Part shown: in pieces, positions 1 to 12,270 of the stretch
Numbering within the stretch: position 1 is the stretch's first letter
Layout: every line of letters begins with the position of its first letter
Assembly: GCA_029449235.1 (NCBI GenBank)
Contig: JANATG010000002.1
Location: forward strand, 3,162,001 to 3,226,000
DNA length: 64,000 bases
Source: Linnemannia schmuckeri
Taxonomy: Eukaryota > Mortierellomycota > Mortierellomycetes > Mortierellales > Mortierellaceae
Reading direction: 5' to 3'
Made by a program: the position numbers and the translations under genes
Notes under the pieces: model-generated
What the model was told of the DNA's origin: nothing
Database searches by the model: none
The model's input: only the letters and a program-made list of their open reading frames with translations

Positions 1-230
1 TTTGGTTTGTTTGCGGAAGTGAGGATAGTAGAATAGAAGAATGAGACATAGAAAAGGCAGAGAAAGGCAAAGCAAGCAGGAGGAAAAGGCGGGAAAAAAT
101 TAAAAAAGTCTGCGTTTCGTTTCGTTTCGTTTCGTTTTGGAATTAAGTCTTTTTTTTACTTTTTTGTCTGTTGTTGTTCTACTATAAGATACTACTAATA
201 CTACTACAAATATACCAAATCACAACGAGA

Positions 231-3200
231 CTACCAGGCCTGGTTGATGAGTGGGATGAAAGGGGGCTGCTGGGACAGCAACACCGACGCGGGCGAAGAG
301 ACAGTCCGATCGCGAATGTACTCGGAGGAACTGACAGTCACTGCAGATCCATCATCGTTGGCACTTGCGAGAGAGGGGGTAGAGGGGGTAGAGGAGGATG
401 TCATCATGGACATGGTCACAACGGTAGGGGTAGTGGTCGTCGTGGTGGTGATATCAGAATCCGAAAGACGTCTCTTGCGCTGCAGAGGTGTCTCTGCCGC
501 GACGGACGAGGCTGCGGTGGAGGAGAGAGAGAGAGAAGAGGATGTCGCCGAGGACAAGGAAGCGGCACTCGCTCTTCGCTGTTGTTCAGCTTGACTAGTG
601 GCCAAGGTAGAAGAGCTCCTCTCGAGGCCGGAGAGTCCAAGACTGAGACCCAGGTTCATGTCCATGGCACCGCCTTGTGAAGGAGGCTGCTGGCTGGCAA
701 GTCTTGGGGCTTGGTGCAACATGGTTTGCTGCTGCTGCTGTTGCTGCTGGAATTGAAGCGAGAGTGGGTGGGGGTGCTGGAGTGGGTGGAGAGCATGCTG
801 ATGCTGGTTATGATGGTACTGCTGCAGGGGTGGTGGGACCTGAGACAGTTGCTGGTTCTGGTGAGAAGCACGACGACCGTGACCATGATGGACCTGCTGG
901 GTCTGGGTCTGAGGCTGTTGGTGTGTGAACTGATGATGTCCAAACACCTGCGACAATGGCTGCGACTGCTGCTGCTGGAGGTGAAGCTGATGCTTCTGAG
1001 AAGGGAGTGGGAGTGGAGGACCCATGGAGGAGAGATGTGGAAATTCGAGGCCAGTTCCACCACCAAAGGGGTCCAGAGGAGAAGACCTTGCAGAGAGGGA
1101 TGCGTTGTTACCACCAGCGACTGCAGACAGGAGACTGTTGGTGTTGAGGTACATCATTCCGGCGGCGGCAGCGTTGGGGCTTGCAAACATGAGATCGTGA
1201 GGGCTTGGGATCTTGTTCTGTTGCTGCTGTTGTGTGTGCTGGTGCTGTTGGCTGATGACAGTGACGGCAGGAGGGTACTGCTCAGAGAGACCCATGCCTT
1301 GGTGGTGATGATGATGAACATGACCAAGTGCCATGGAGTACGGGGTAGTAGAAGACCGAGTCCCCAAACCAGACCCAAGGATGGCACTGCTACAGCTACG
1401 ACGATGGTTTCTGTTCCTCAAACCTCCCACAAATCCAACAAGTCCACCACCCATCATCAAGTCCCCACCTATACCACCAAGGCCCGCAAGGCCAGCGGAG
1501 CGCTTAGAAGCACTACCGCTCGCACCTGAATGGGAGTGGCGACCACTGCCGCGTGGGGGGATGACCGCACCTTCAACATTATGTTTCTCGCGTCGATGGC
1601 GGAGGAGGTCATGGTTGCGCTTATAGGACTTGTCGGAGCAGTCGCGGCAGACAAAAGGACGGTCTGAGGAGTGGGAAACAATGTGGGACCGGAGGAGACC
1701 CTTGGACTGGAACTCCTTTAGACAGTGTGGGCAAATAGCAGGACGATTGTTCTCGGGATCGTCATCGTCATCGTCATCGTCCGAGTTCTCTTCGTTATCT
1801 TCCTCGTTCGTGTTTTGACCATCATCCTCACCAGCGCCGGGGCTACCGGTTCCATTCTCGTACTCCATATCACCAACTTTGTGAGGAGCCGCGTCAAGAT
1901 CAGGGCTGGCCTGGGTACTACTGGCGCTGAAACTACCGCGGTTCGCAAACTTGCTGTTGTGGGTCATGGTGCCCGACGAAGAAGCCGAAGACGAGGCGGT
2001 CGACGACGACGACATGGACTTGATGATACGGCTGTTATGGATGTGAGGGAGCGAGGAATGACTGGCGACGACGACGGCGGCTTCAAGGCCTGAGGCCATG
2101 CCTGTCAAGTCCATCATCGATGGGGAGGACGCTGCCGAAGACAAAGAGTCATCATTGCTTCGAAGCACGGGTGGACCAAGGGGGTGCGGGTGGGGGAGGT
2201 TACTCGTGACTGGATTGCTGTTGTTGCTCGAGGACCGAAAGTGGGCCATGACCGCCTTTGGGATGGGCGATGGGACAGTGTTGCCGATCACAGAGGCTGA
2301 CGGATTAGGGGTCGAGGGAGCGGAGATCGACGACGTAGATGACTGTTGTTGTTGAGCAGAAATGGGCATGAAATCGTAAAAGCCGAGATTCAAGCCAAGA
2401 CCAAGACCAAGACCGAGACCATTGTAGTCCTCTTGCTGCTGCTGTTGCTGCTGCTGGAATTGATGGTGATGAGAGGAAGGAAGAGGGAGAGGAGGAGTAG
2501 GAGCCGTTGCAGAGGTAGGCGTTGCCAACGCGTGGTGATGCTGCTGCTGGTGAGGCGGGAACTTGTGGAAATTCTGAGAAGGGACAACGGCATGGGGATG
2601 ATGAAGTTCGGTCGATAAGGGATGGATGGGTGTAGGGAGTGGGAGAGAGCCCCGTGTCCGCCGCTTGCGAACGGAATTTGAGTCTTCTGAAGCAATGATT
2701 GCTTCGGACATCTCTGGAGATGCGGTCGTCGACGATGACTCGAAAGATTGCTTATCTAAGCACCCGTAGAAAACATTGTAGCAAACAACACGAGAAAAAA
2801 AATACAAATATTATGGTAAGTAGGATGACATGGCATGGCAAGTACGGTAGAATGAAATGGTATCCATACACAAAAAAAAAAAAAAAAAAAAAAAAGGGGG
2901 AGGGAGAGGGGACGAGAGAGCGGGACAAAGGAAAGGAGGAGATGAGAACAGAACAAAGATAAATGTCGAGGCTGCATGAAGCAAAAAATATGCAACGCAG
3001 CGTGTTCCTCACTAACAAAAGAAACAGAGAAGAAAAAGAAAAAACGAGGGGAGAGAGAGAGAGAAAGAGGGAGGAACTGACCTGAAGTCGAGACCGAGAT
3101 CGACGAGGAGGATGAAGTCAAGTGCATCAAGGGGGAAGTAGTGATGTTGGACGGGATAACGACAGAAACGGGCGTGGGGGTGGCGGTCGTGGCTGTGGAG

Positions 3201-4098
3201 GAGGAGGAAGAGTCGGCGGTGGTTGTTGCTGAAGTCATGGAGGGGGAGGGAAGCGAAGAGGCATCTGAAATGGGACCAGATGCAGCGACCGACCGAGAAT
3301 GAGAGGTTGATCCAGGAGTGGCCAGTCCTCCGTTCGAATTGCTCAACTCAGAGGAGACGGCGGCAGCGGTCATCCAGTCAAAGTCATTGCCAGCAAACTG
3401 ATCCGGTGTAATACTTTGTACCGTTGTTGCTGCTGCTGGCGATAGTGCTGAGGATCCATATACAAGGGCTGGTTGAAGGCCGTGTTGTTCATACCAAACA
3501 TAGATGCATCGGCCGAGAGAGGGGTGAGAGGTGTGGATGATGCAGAATGGCTCATCGTCATCATACGACTCCGCTTCAGGGGTGGGGGTCCATCCAGCTT
3601 TGGCGACTGGTCGGCCCTTTGTTGCTGCTGGTCAAATGATATGGACAAGGCAAGAGGGAACCCTTGCTGTTGCTGCTGTTGCTGAAAGATACGTTGTTGA
3701 AGCATGTTGCGCTGGCGTTGTTGAGGGAGCTGATCTTGCTGCGAGGAGGGATGGGTAGGAGGGGTTAAGCTGTTCTGTTGTTGTTGCTGTTGTTGTTGTT
3801 GTTGCTTGAGGAGGATATTGTTTTGTTGCCTCTGCTGGATCTGCAAATGGTATTGAAGCTGCTGCTGTTGTTGGTCCAGAAGCCGTTGACGTTGAATGCG
3901 TTGCTGTTGTTGAAGAACGGCCTGTTGATGATGCTGCTGTGCTTGAAGTTGCAAATTGTTGGTGCTTGTTGTTGTTACTGCTGTATCTGTTACTTTTGTT
4001 GTTGTTGTTGTTGTTGTTGTTGTTGAGCTATTTGTCGCGATCGTATCTGAGAGTGTCGAAGAAAGAGATGTGATATCAGCGGATGAAGGAATAGACAT
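231..4098 (-). CDS. PolyQ/Ser-rich C2H2 zinc-finger transcription factor
   Basis: Predicted nuclear DNA-binding regulator. The model uses exons 4098-3495, 3435-3082 and 2755-231 (about 1160 residues). The 3081-2756 intron has a clean GTCAG donor and CTTAG acceptor and joins in frame. The first junction is uncertain: the reading frame changes at 3494-3436, which can be read as a 59-nt GTATGA..CAG intron or as a frameshift in a CAG/CAA run. The C-terminal exon carries two adjacent C2H2 fingers (starts CPHC and CRDC; zinc ligands visible, second finger ends HRREKH), encoded near 1590-1740 and preceded by a long Asp/Glu run. The rest is low-complexity Gln, Ser, His and Thr, typical of fungal activators. 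The start at 4098 is a choice: the frame stays open upstream to about 4620. The target genes cannot be told from the sequence. The very long upstream gap suggests a long 5' UTR or complex promoter (inference). Confidence 0.8.
2872..2895. repeat. A24 homopolymer inside zinc-finger gene intron
   Basis: A run of 24 A on the plus strand, so poly-T in the transcript. It lies in the 326-nt intron between exons 2 and 3 of the zinc-finger gene, upstream of the acceptor, where it could act as a polypyrimidine tract. Length is likely to vary between strains. Confidence 0.8.
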
Positions 4099-7000
4099 AA
4101 TTGTGGCTATTGTGGCGTTGATTGTGGTTGCTGTTATGGATGTGATACTGTCGTCGGTTTGAGGGGCGTTACTGCTCGTCGTGTAGCACTGATAGAAGAC
4201 AGGAGTGGAACGGAGAAAGAAGGAGAGAGACAAAGATGAGTAAGTGGAAGAAGTAGATAACAATGAGGTTGCGGATGTATATTGATGGTTGGTATGTGGC
4301 CATGGATATAATTTTTTTTTTGCTTTGTTTGGCTTCAGAGTGTTGTTATTATTGTTGTTCGTGACGATGGAGATCAGAGAGGAGGGGTTCGATGGACTCT
4401 TTTTCCTTCTGTGTTTTGTTTTGTCTTGTCTTTGTTTTGTGTCCGCTTTTTTCATTGCTTGTGTAGTGCTTGCGTAGAGATAGATAGGAATTGAGGCTCG
4501 AAATGGGACGTTGGAGTTATTAGAATCGGACCATTCATTAGATAGGACGTGGTGGAAGAGGAGCGAGGAGGGATGGAGGAAAGGGGGTGTAAAGAATTGA
4601 ATAAAGGGATACACAACCAAAAAAAAAAAAAAAAATGGAGATTGGGAAAATGAGACGCTTTGATTGTGTTTGCAATGCTGACCCTATGAGTTGCAGCTAG
4701 CTAATAGTACTCACGGGGTGGGTTTAGGTGAGAATCAACGGGAGAGAGCAAAGTGGGAGCAAATTCAAGAAGGTGAGAGAGTGAAAGTGACGATGAAGAC
4801 AATGAGAGAAAAGAAGTAAGGGTGTCGGTGTAGGAATCAAGTAAAAGAGAGGCAGCAGTGGTAAGGATTATGGTTGTAGCAGAGACAGAGAGAAAGAGAG
4901 AGTAGAGCAGGGTTGGAGATGAGCGTACAAAAATTAGTTGTTTTTTGCAAAATGAGAAAAGTGAAGAAAAAAAAGAGAAAGGAAAGGGGGAAAGGGACGT
5001 TCGGGGCTAGTATATATATGTGTGAAAATGTAGGTGCATGTGCGACAGTGAATGTGAGTGAATGAGTACGAGAGAGAAAGAAAAAGAGGCAAGGGTGCTG
5101 CTAGTCTAGGAAATTGGTGGATGATCAGAGAGCCAATGAGAGAGAGAGAGGATAAGAGAGAGAAAGGGAGGGAAGAGAAGGAGGGATTGAGGGAGAGGGA
5201 GGGAAAGTTTCGTGTCCGAAAGGTACAGAAAGTACTTAGTTTAGTCAGTTCGAATAGAATAAGAGGAATGGGGGGTACAATAGTACCTACCGATATTCAA
5301 CGGTCAAAAATAAAAAAAAAAAATAAAAAATATAATGGATGTCTGATGAGATGTGCAATGTATAGGGATGGATGTCGGTTGTTGCGAGGCGAAGTGATGG
5401 CTGTTCAGTGGTGCGTGTTAATTATGGTTTCTTCGAAAGTAAGAGAGTAAGTAATAGAAAGTAGAGGAGTAGAAGTGAATAAGATTGAGCAAGGAAGAGT
5501 AAGAGTAGAATAAGAGAACGAGAATGAGAGGCAAAAGGAGCAGGAGATGACGAGTAGCAAATAGGAATGGAGGAAGAAGAAAGGTACGAGGGAAAGGGGA
5601 TGAGGGTAGGGGAGGGTGTTATATAGAGTTAGAACTTTGTGAGAAGGTAAAGGAAGGCAAGTACTGTATGCATTTACACGGCTGGGAAAGTAAAATGAGA
5701 GAGAGGGAAAAGAGGGAAGAGAGAGAGAAGGGGGGGAATTGAAAGAAGTAAAGAAGAGGAGAGAAGAGGACAATGCGGAAATCAACAAACAAAACAATCA
5801 AAGAAATAAACAATCGACCCAACCAACAAACAAAGATTTAAATAACAATCTATACAAAATATCCGTGTCCACAGGATGCACACAGAGGCAAATATACGGA
5901 AAACAACAGCTGCAGACAGGCAAACAAATAAGGCAAACAGAAAGGACAAAGGTGTGACAATTCAATTATAAAGAAGATGGAAGAAAAAAAAAAAAAAAAA
6001 AAAAAAGAAAGTAGGCAGTTTAAAAAGTGATACAGCCCGGTCTATTCAAACAACCCACGCTTCAATGAAAAAAAAATAAGCATTGGGAATAAAAAAGAAA
6101 AAGTGTACTATTGTGCATGCCTGTAGACGGGATCAGATCGGTGGTTGGTGTTGTTAGATAGAATGGGGTGAGGTGGATCGATGGGTATGGGCCAGACCCA
6201 GTCAAAGTCGAGTCAGGGCAAAATGATTAACGCAAAGAACGATCTTAAGTATAGAAAAAGAAAGATTATTGACGATAAAGAGAAAAGAGGAGCGAGAGAG
6301 AGGGAGAGAGAGGAGAGAAAGAGAGAAGAGAAAGAGAGCAAGCAGTTGCAGAAGCAAAAGGAAAAATAAGAAACAGAAAAAAAAAAGTTGTAGCTATGAT
6401 TCGCAGCGTATGGATGACAAAAGCAGGCTAACAGCGGAAAGAAAACGACGCGCATCTTTTCTTTATTGGGGTTAGCATCCAGGCCCTTGAATGAATTCAT
6501 AGATGGGTAAAGATGACACGCATTGAAGACAGAACGAACGGATGCTACTTACATATACATTCATTCCCACACAGCGCCTCTCCAAGAACAAGCTGCGCCG
6601 AAGGATATAAGAGAAGAGGAGGAAGGATGAATAGGCCTGTTCATTGCACTAATGAGATCGGTATTAAACTTCTCTTCTCTCTTTTTTTCGAGGGTGTGAG
6701 ATGGTGATTGCCATACAAAAACTAAAACTATACGAGCAACGAGACGTACATTGAACGAAACGACCTTCCTTTCAAAAAACGAGTGGGAGTAAAAGGGAGA
6801 CAGAGAATAAAGAAACAAAAGGAGAGAGAGTGAGAGGGATGGATAAGATGGGTGGAAGGAGCTGATTTGAGCAAACTTGATTACAGAGAGTAGGCCAGGA
6901 GACAGAGAAAGATAAAGTGAGTGAGCCAAGTCAGCATACACACACAAAAGAAAAAAAGGGAACAGAAGAGTGGGACAGGCCCACCATTGGATGTTCACCT

Positions 7001-10000
7001 GTTTTTCCTTTTGATATACCATGTCGTGTCGTGTTGCCTATCGCCTATTGTGTTTGTCATGTCATGCATGAGCGAATGAATAGCATTCACACATTGACAC
7101 ACAAAATGGGATGCGCAAAGTGAATGAAAGTAGGAGAGAGAGAGAAAGAGGCAGAGTGAGAGTGAAGGGACGAAACCTCTCTTTTTCATGGTCTCTCTCT
7201 CTCTTTTTCTCTCTTTCTCACTTTCGATGGGAAGAAAAGTGGAGGAGGGCATGGCAGGAGGGAGGGAAAAAAAAGAGGAGGTGGCGGATAACAAGGACTA
7301 GAAGGGAGGGAAGATGAGGATGAGGAAAGAGTAGGAGCAGGAGTGGGAGTAGAAGGTATGGCGAATGTGAGAAGTGTGGATTCTGTATATGTGTGAGTAT
7401 ATGGGCAGGGTGTTGAATGGGTGGTGGATAGGTGGATCGGGTAGGTGGATTTACAGTGTGTGAGTGTGAAAAATAGGACAATCATTCTCACTCCATTCAG
7501 TTGGAATGCTTCGGTTTACTATTCACTCTGCCACTATTTGTAAGTCATTCAATCGAGTGTCAGGGACAATAACAACTAACAACAACGGAAGGGATAGCAA
7601 AGAATAACGACGGGGAAAGGAAAAGAGAGCGTGACATTGACAGCACGAGGGGAAGGAGGGAAAAGAAAGAAAAAAAGAAAGAAAGGAAGGAAGGAAGAAA
7701 AAAGTCCTATATACAGAGACAGGAGTTGCCACCCATGGCACACATATTGAATACCATTCAAATGAATTCAAAAAAACTGAGTGGGACGAGATAGAGGAAC
7801 AGACCACCATAAACAACAACAACAACAAAAACTGGCCAAAACACCTATTTCTTCATTCAAACATACCTGTATGCATACAATGTCATTGGGCATCCTCATT
7901 TAGCGGCCCTTTATTAGCATGTCATTGCCCATTCCTTAGCCCTTTGCTTAGCGATTCAATCACTGACTCATTTACTCTCATTCTCACGCGCCATCATGAG
8001 CGAATACTAATAATCATGTCTAATAGTTGACAAGCTTTCTAAGTGAATGAGTGGCTAGGCAAAAGTAAGCAAGTGCGCGAACGTGAATGGGCGAGTGAGC
8101 AGGTAGGAAGAACGAGCTTCGCAGAAATTGGGTAAGGATGATTGGAATGGAGTGAGCCGCAAGTGATGGTCAGACATACAGCATACATTCACAAAAATTG
8201 AGCGTGGATCGTGCGGTTAGAAGGCTGTGATGAACTCAAATATGGTGCATGCACTCTAAATGGGTCCGAATTTCACTTCTCTAAACAGAGTATGTCTCTC
8301 TTTGTTACCTTTGTCAATTCTATCTGCCTCTGTTCTCTCTCGTACTCTTAGACCTTGCTGCACTTTTTCTCAGCAACACACACACACACAGATACAATGA
8401 TACAAACTCCTTTATTTTTAAGTACCCCTTCCTCTCCTTCTCTCCATCTCATAATGTCGTTCTGATTATTGATCGTGATCGTCTTCTAGCCGTCAATCAT
8501 TATTCCAAGACATTTTGTCGTTCGAAACCCCCTTTTGTCTCACTCGCCTAGGCATGCGTCGCTAGATAGAGACATGTCTTAGTGATTGATGATATTTCCA
8601 TGCCTTTGCTTTTGTTTGCGTCCGTAGTTCTTCAGCCCTCTCTCTCTCTACATACCTTCTTTACGTCTCACCTTCACCTTCGCATCCCTTCTTGTCACTA
8701 ATCACATAAACACGCATATACACAAAACAAAGGCAGATACACAGATGGGCGGGAGACTCAGCTTGACACACGATGACTATCTCTTCACACTCAACTCTGC
8801 CACCTTCTCACTTATTGCTACCCCTTCCTCTCCTCCTTTCTTCCATTTCCTATTCCTAATACACAATACGCGCAATTGACCTAATGGCTATTAGTGGAGG
8901 TTGTTTATTTTCTGTTGTTATTGTTGCTGTTATTGTTGCTGTTGTTGTTTGTCGTTTCGGCTTGTCTTTGCCTGTTACCATCAAATATAAAAAAACTAAT
9001 AAAAAACCTGTTGGATGATGATAATGACGATGTTCATCCTCCTCCATGTCCTCTCATTCCACAATATTATTTTAATCTATGTTCGATGTCAGCAATATAA
9101 ATGACTGATCGATCCATTACATACATATATTGCCTTTTTGCGAAAAATAAACATGCCGCCGTTGATTAAACGGATGATGAGCTGAGAGAGAGAGCTAAGA
9201 GAGGGAGGGGAGAGGACTGATTCATCCTACTACTGCGAAGAAAATGAATAAGCTGAATTAATGTATGCGAGTTGTTGGATATGCATTTATGCGAATGGAT
9301 GAGTATATACGAGTGAGTGTGAGTGAGCGTGAATGCGTGTGAGTGCTTGTGTGTGTCCATGGGAATCATAAATCATAGAAAAAAAGAATTCCCTCCCATA
9401 CATGCCAATACCATACATACCACAGGCTCAAAAAGCTCATGACACATCCACCGTGATCATGGGGGTTGGTTGACCTTGGCCTGGACAGGACTGGACTCGG
9501 ATCGGGCCATAATTTACATGTACTGTACATGTACATATACCTATGCAACAAGGTTCTAGTCGCAATCGAGATTTCGCAAATCCCTCGGAGAAAGCAAACT
9601 GGAGGGAAGAGGGCAGGGAAAAGGGCCACGTACCCGAAAAATAAGGTAGACATGTTTTCTTCCCTCACTTCCCTCTCTCTTCCTTCCCTCTACTTCCCTG
9701 CTTGCTTTTGCTATCCTCCCCACCCCTTTTCCCTCCCTCTTCCACCCTCATTGAACACTAATTTACATTTTATTTTTCTGCCGCTCCAAGATCGGACACC
9801 CTTTTTACGATTCGTGGAAAAAAGCAAGGCCCCCATCGCCCATCGAAATTTTGCTCACCGCTCTCTTAGTGTATGTACTTACGGTGGATTATTTATGTTG
9901 GAGAGGGAGCGGAGGGAGAGACAGAGAGAGAGGGAGGGAGAAACAAAAAAGCATTTTTGTGAGCGAATGTGGCCAGTGCTCAAACCCAATCAACTTACTA

Positions 10001-10203
10001 CTTACCAACCAGCATCATTGACGCAAGCAACTTATTCAAAGAGGTCAGGCTCAAGGTCAGGTTCAACGCAATAAGGGGAATTTTCGAAATTGACTCGGAG
10101 GCTATTGGTGTCCCTTTGTCTTACTCGGTTGATTGTTGTAGATGTTTGTGCCTGGATAGACGGATCGTTATGCCGGCATTTTTTTGCAGACAGGCACAAA
10201 AAC

Positions 10204-10262
10204 ACACACATACACATATATATATACACATATACACATATACGCATATACACACATGTATT
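10204..10262. repeat. AC/AT dinucleotide microsatellite
   Basis: Alternating CA and TA units with interruptions; purely simple sequence. It generates spurious Thr/His/Ile-rich open frames on the plus strand. Confidence 0.75.
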
Positions 10263-12190
10263 TACACAAAGACAAAAGACATACACAAACACTTACATAA
10301 AGCATAGACACCTTGCCGCCGTTTTTGTGTTTCTTTTCAATTGTTCTTCTTTCTCATGCGGAATTAGTTATCTGAGATACATATCCTTTTTCCTCTTGGC
10401 CCTCCTTTTTTTTTGTATTTACTCTCTTTTCAATCCAAAAAGGGTTACTCAAAAACAACACTAATGCACAAAAAAAAAAAAATAACCGGCATAACATGTA
10501 CACCGAGTGGACGCAGGATTGACACACGCATACAAAAAAAGGGAGCTAGAGGCAAAGGAAGGACGTCTTGTAAAAAAATGGGGGGAGGGGGGAGACATAA
10601 ATATCATAAAAGAGTATATGTCCGGGATGAAAGAAAAGGAGTTGATTGTATGTATTTTTGATGGTTAGAGAAGATGTAGGAGGGGGAGGGAGGGGGAGCG
10701 AGAGACTTGAAAACAACAAGGGAAAGGGACAGCGACGAAGGGAAAGAGCGAGGAGGTTTTCAACAGTGGCGTCAAAGGAGTGAGTAAGATGGGGCGAGAC
10801 GAAGCGACAACGACAACGACAACGACAGCAATAGCAACTCAAAAACTAGTGGCGGATGGACTACGAAAGGGGAAGGGGAGTGAAAAAAGGGGCAACTGAA
10901 AAGAAAAATGAAAGATTTTTTGATAGTAATTGATGGAGTGGAGCAGACGTCCAATGGGTTTCCGAGGGTTCCGACCTGACAAATTTTTTCCACTAGTTAA
11001 ACCTTAGGGAGTAAAGGGAGCTGAGTGAAAAAGACAGGGTGAGCGGGCGGGCGCTGAAGAACAAGGGCAGCAAGAAAAAGAAGAGTCATGATCGAAACCC
11101 CCCCTTTCGTATTCTGTGCCTTAGCTGGTCCAATCGTCCCTGTGCAGTGAGCCCACCCTCATTCGAAGTCGAGTCGAGTGAGTGAGACCTTTTGATTTTA
11201 TTTGTTTATGTTGAAGATTTTTTTTATCATGGCGGGAGAGGGAGGGGGTAAACTAAAGCGACATAGCAAAATAAAAATTCTACAGGAATTTTCACTACGG
11301 CCGACAAAGAAAAAAGATGGTTTGCAGTAGCGGCAAACGGAGCAGAGTACAGCATCAGTAGCAAGCAAGATAAAAAAGAAGTCGATATGCAACATCAATG
11401 GCTGAGCTGCACCCCCTCACACTTAATCTCGTCGTCAAGCGAAGGTACGGGTTTCAGGATAAGCACATCAAAGATGTGTGTTATATGTGTCTGGGCTCCA
11501 AAAGCGTTTCAATGAAGGGTTCGTGCGTCCCAGTGTTAAAAGAAAAAAATTGCTGTGGCTCGTTCGTTTTTGTCAGCTCGTAATGACAATGGCAAGATGC
11601 ATTTATTGAAGATTCGTTTCAATATCTTCGTACGGGGAGAGAGGAAAGGCTAGGAGGAGGTGCAGGCAGGAAGAAGAAGAGGAGTAGGAGAAGAAGGAGA
11701 TAGTGAAAGAGACTCGCAAGATGGGACAGGAGGGGCAAGACGGGAGACCGGTTGACGTTGCAAAAAACTGGGAGATCGAGCTAAGAGAGGGAGAGAGAGA
11801 CGAGAGACACGAGAGAGGAGGTGGACACAGAGCGAGACAGACAGGCAGACAGTCAACCAGACAGACAGAGTGATAGAGAACGAGGGAGGGCAAAAAGAGG
11901 GAGGGAGTACAAAAGATATGTTTGTAAGTGAGAACATACATGCATAAAGATGAGAAAGACAGATAGCGACAGAGAGGAGGGTGAGTGAATGTGTGTGTGA
12001 AAAATTGAGCAGGGATCGACCTTTGATTCTCAAAGGAAGTTAAGCATGGGCATGGACATGCGCATTATTCTTCTCTTTCTTTGATATTGTTGCATGCAAA
12101 CATGGTTTGTTGGCATCTATCCCGTTGGACTGGAAAAACATCGCCATCCGTTCATCGGTTTGAATGCCCATCTTTTCGACGTTTTCTAAT

Positions 12191-12270
12191 TGACTGACTC
12201 AGCTTGACTGAGTTTTACTTGAGCCGGGGAGGGTACCTGAGCTGAGTAGTAGGCATACCTTGGCTGAGTT
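12191..12270. promoter_or_regulatory. Cluster of TGACTCA/CTGAG motifs
   Basis: A TGACTCA heptamer at 12195-12201, the bZIP (AP-1/Gcn4-type) consensus, is surrounded within 80 bp by several TGACT, CTGAG and GAGCTGAG variants. Similar TGACTGAG words recur near 12340. Function is unproven; the nearest recognisable promoter is far away. Confidence 0.25.

Noticed and set aside
4621..8050. Numerous Arg/Glu/Lys-rich and Ser/Leu/Phe-rich open frames
   Set aside because: They are translations of GA/CT tracts on the two strands, with no domain, no start context and no plausible exon partners.
9466..10074. 202-codon plus-strand frame
   Set aside because: Covers pyrimidine-rich then purine-rich simple sequence; composition changes abruptly and no protein-like pattern is visible.
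10032..10464. Thr/His/Ile-rich and Cys/Val/Tyr-rich frames
   Set aside because: Products of the AC/AT microsatellite on both strands.
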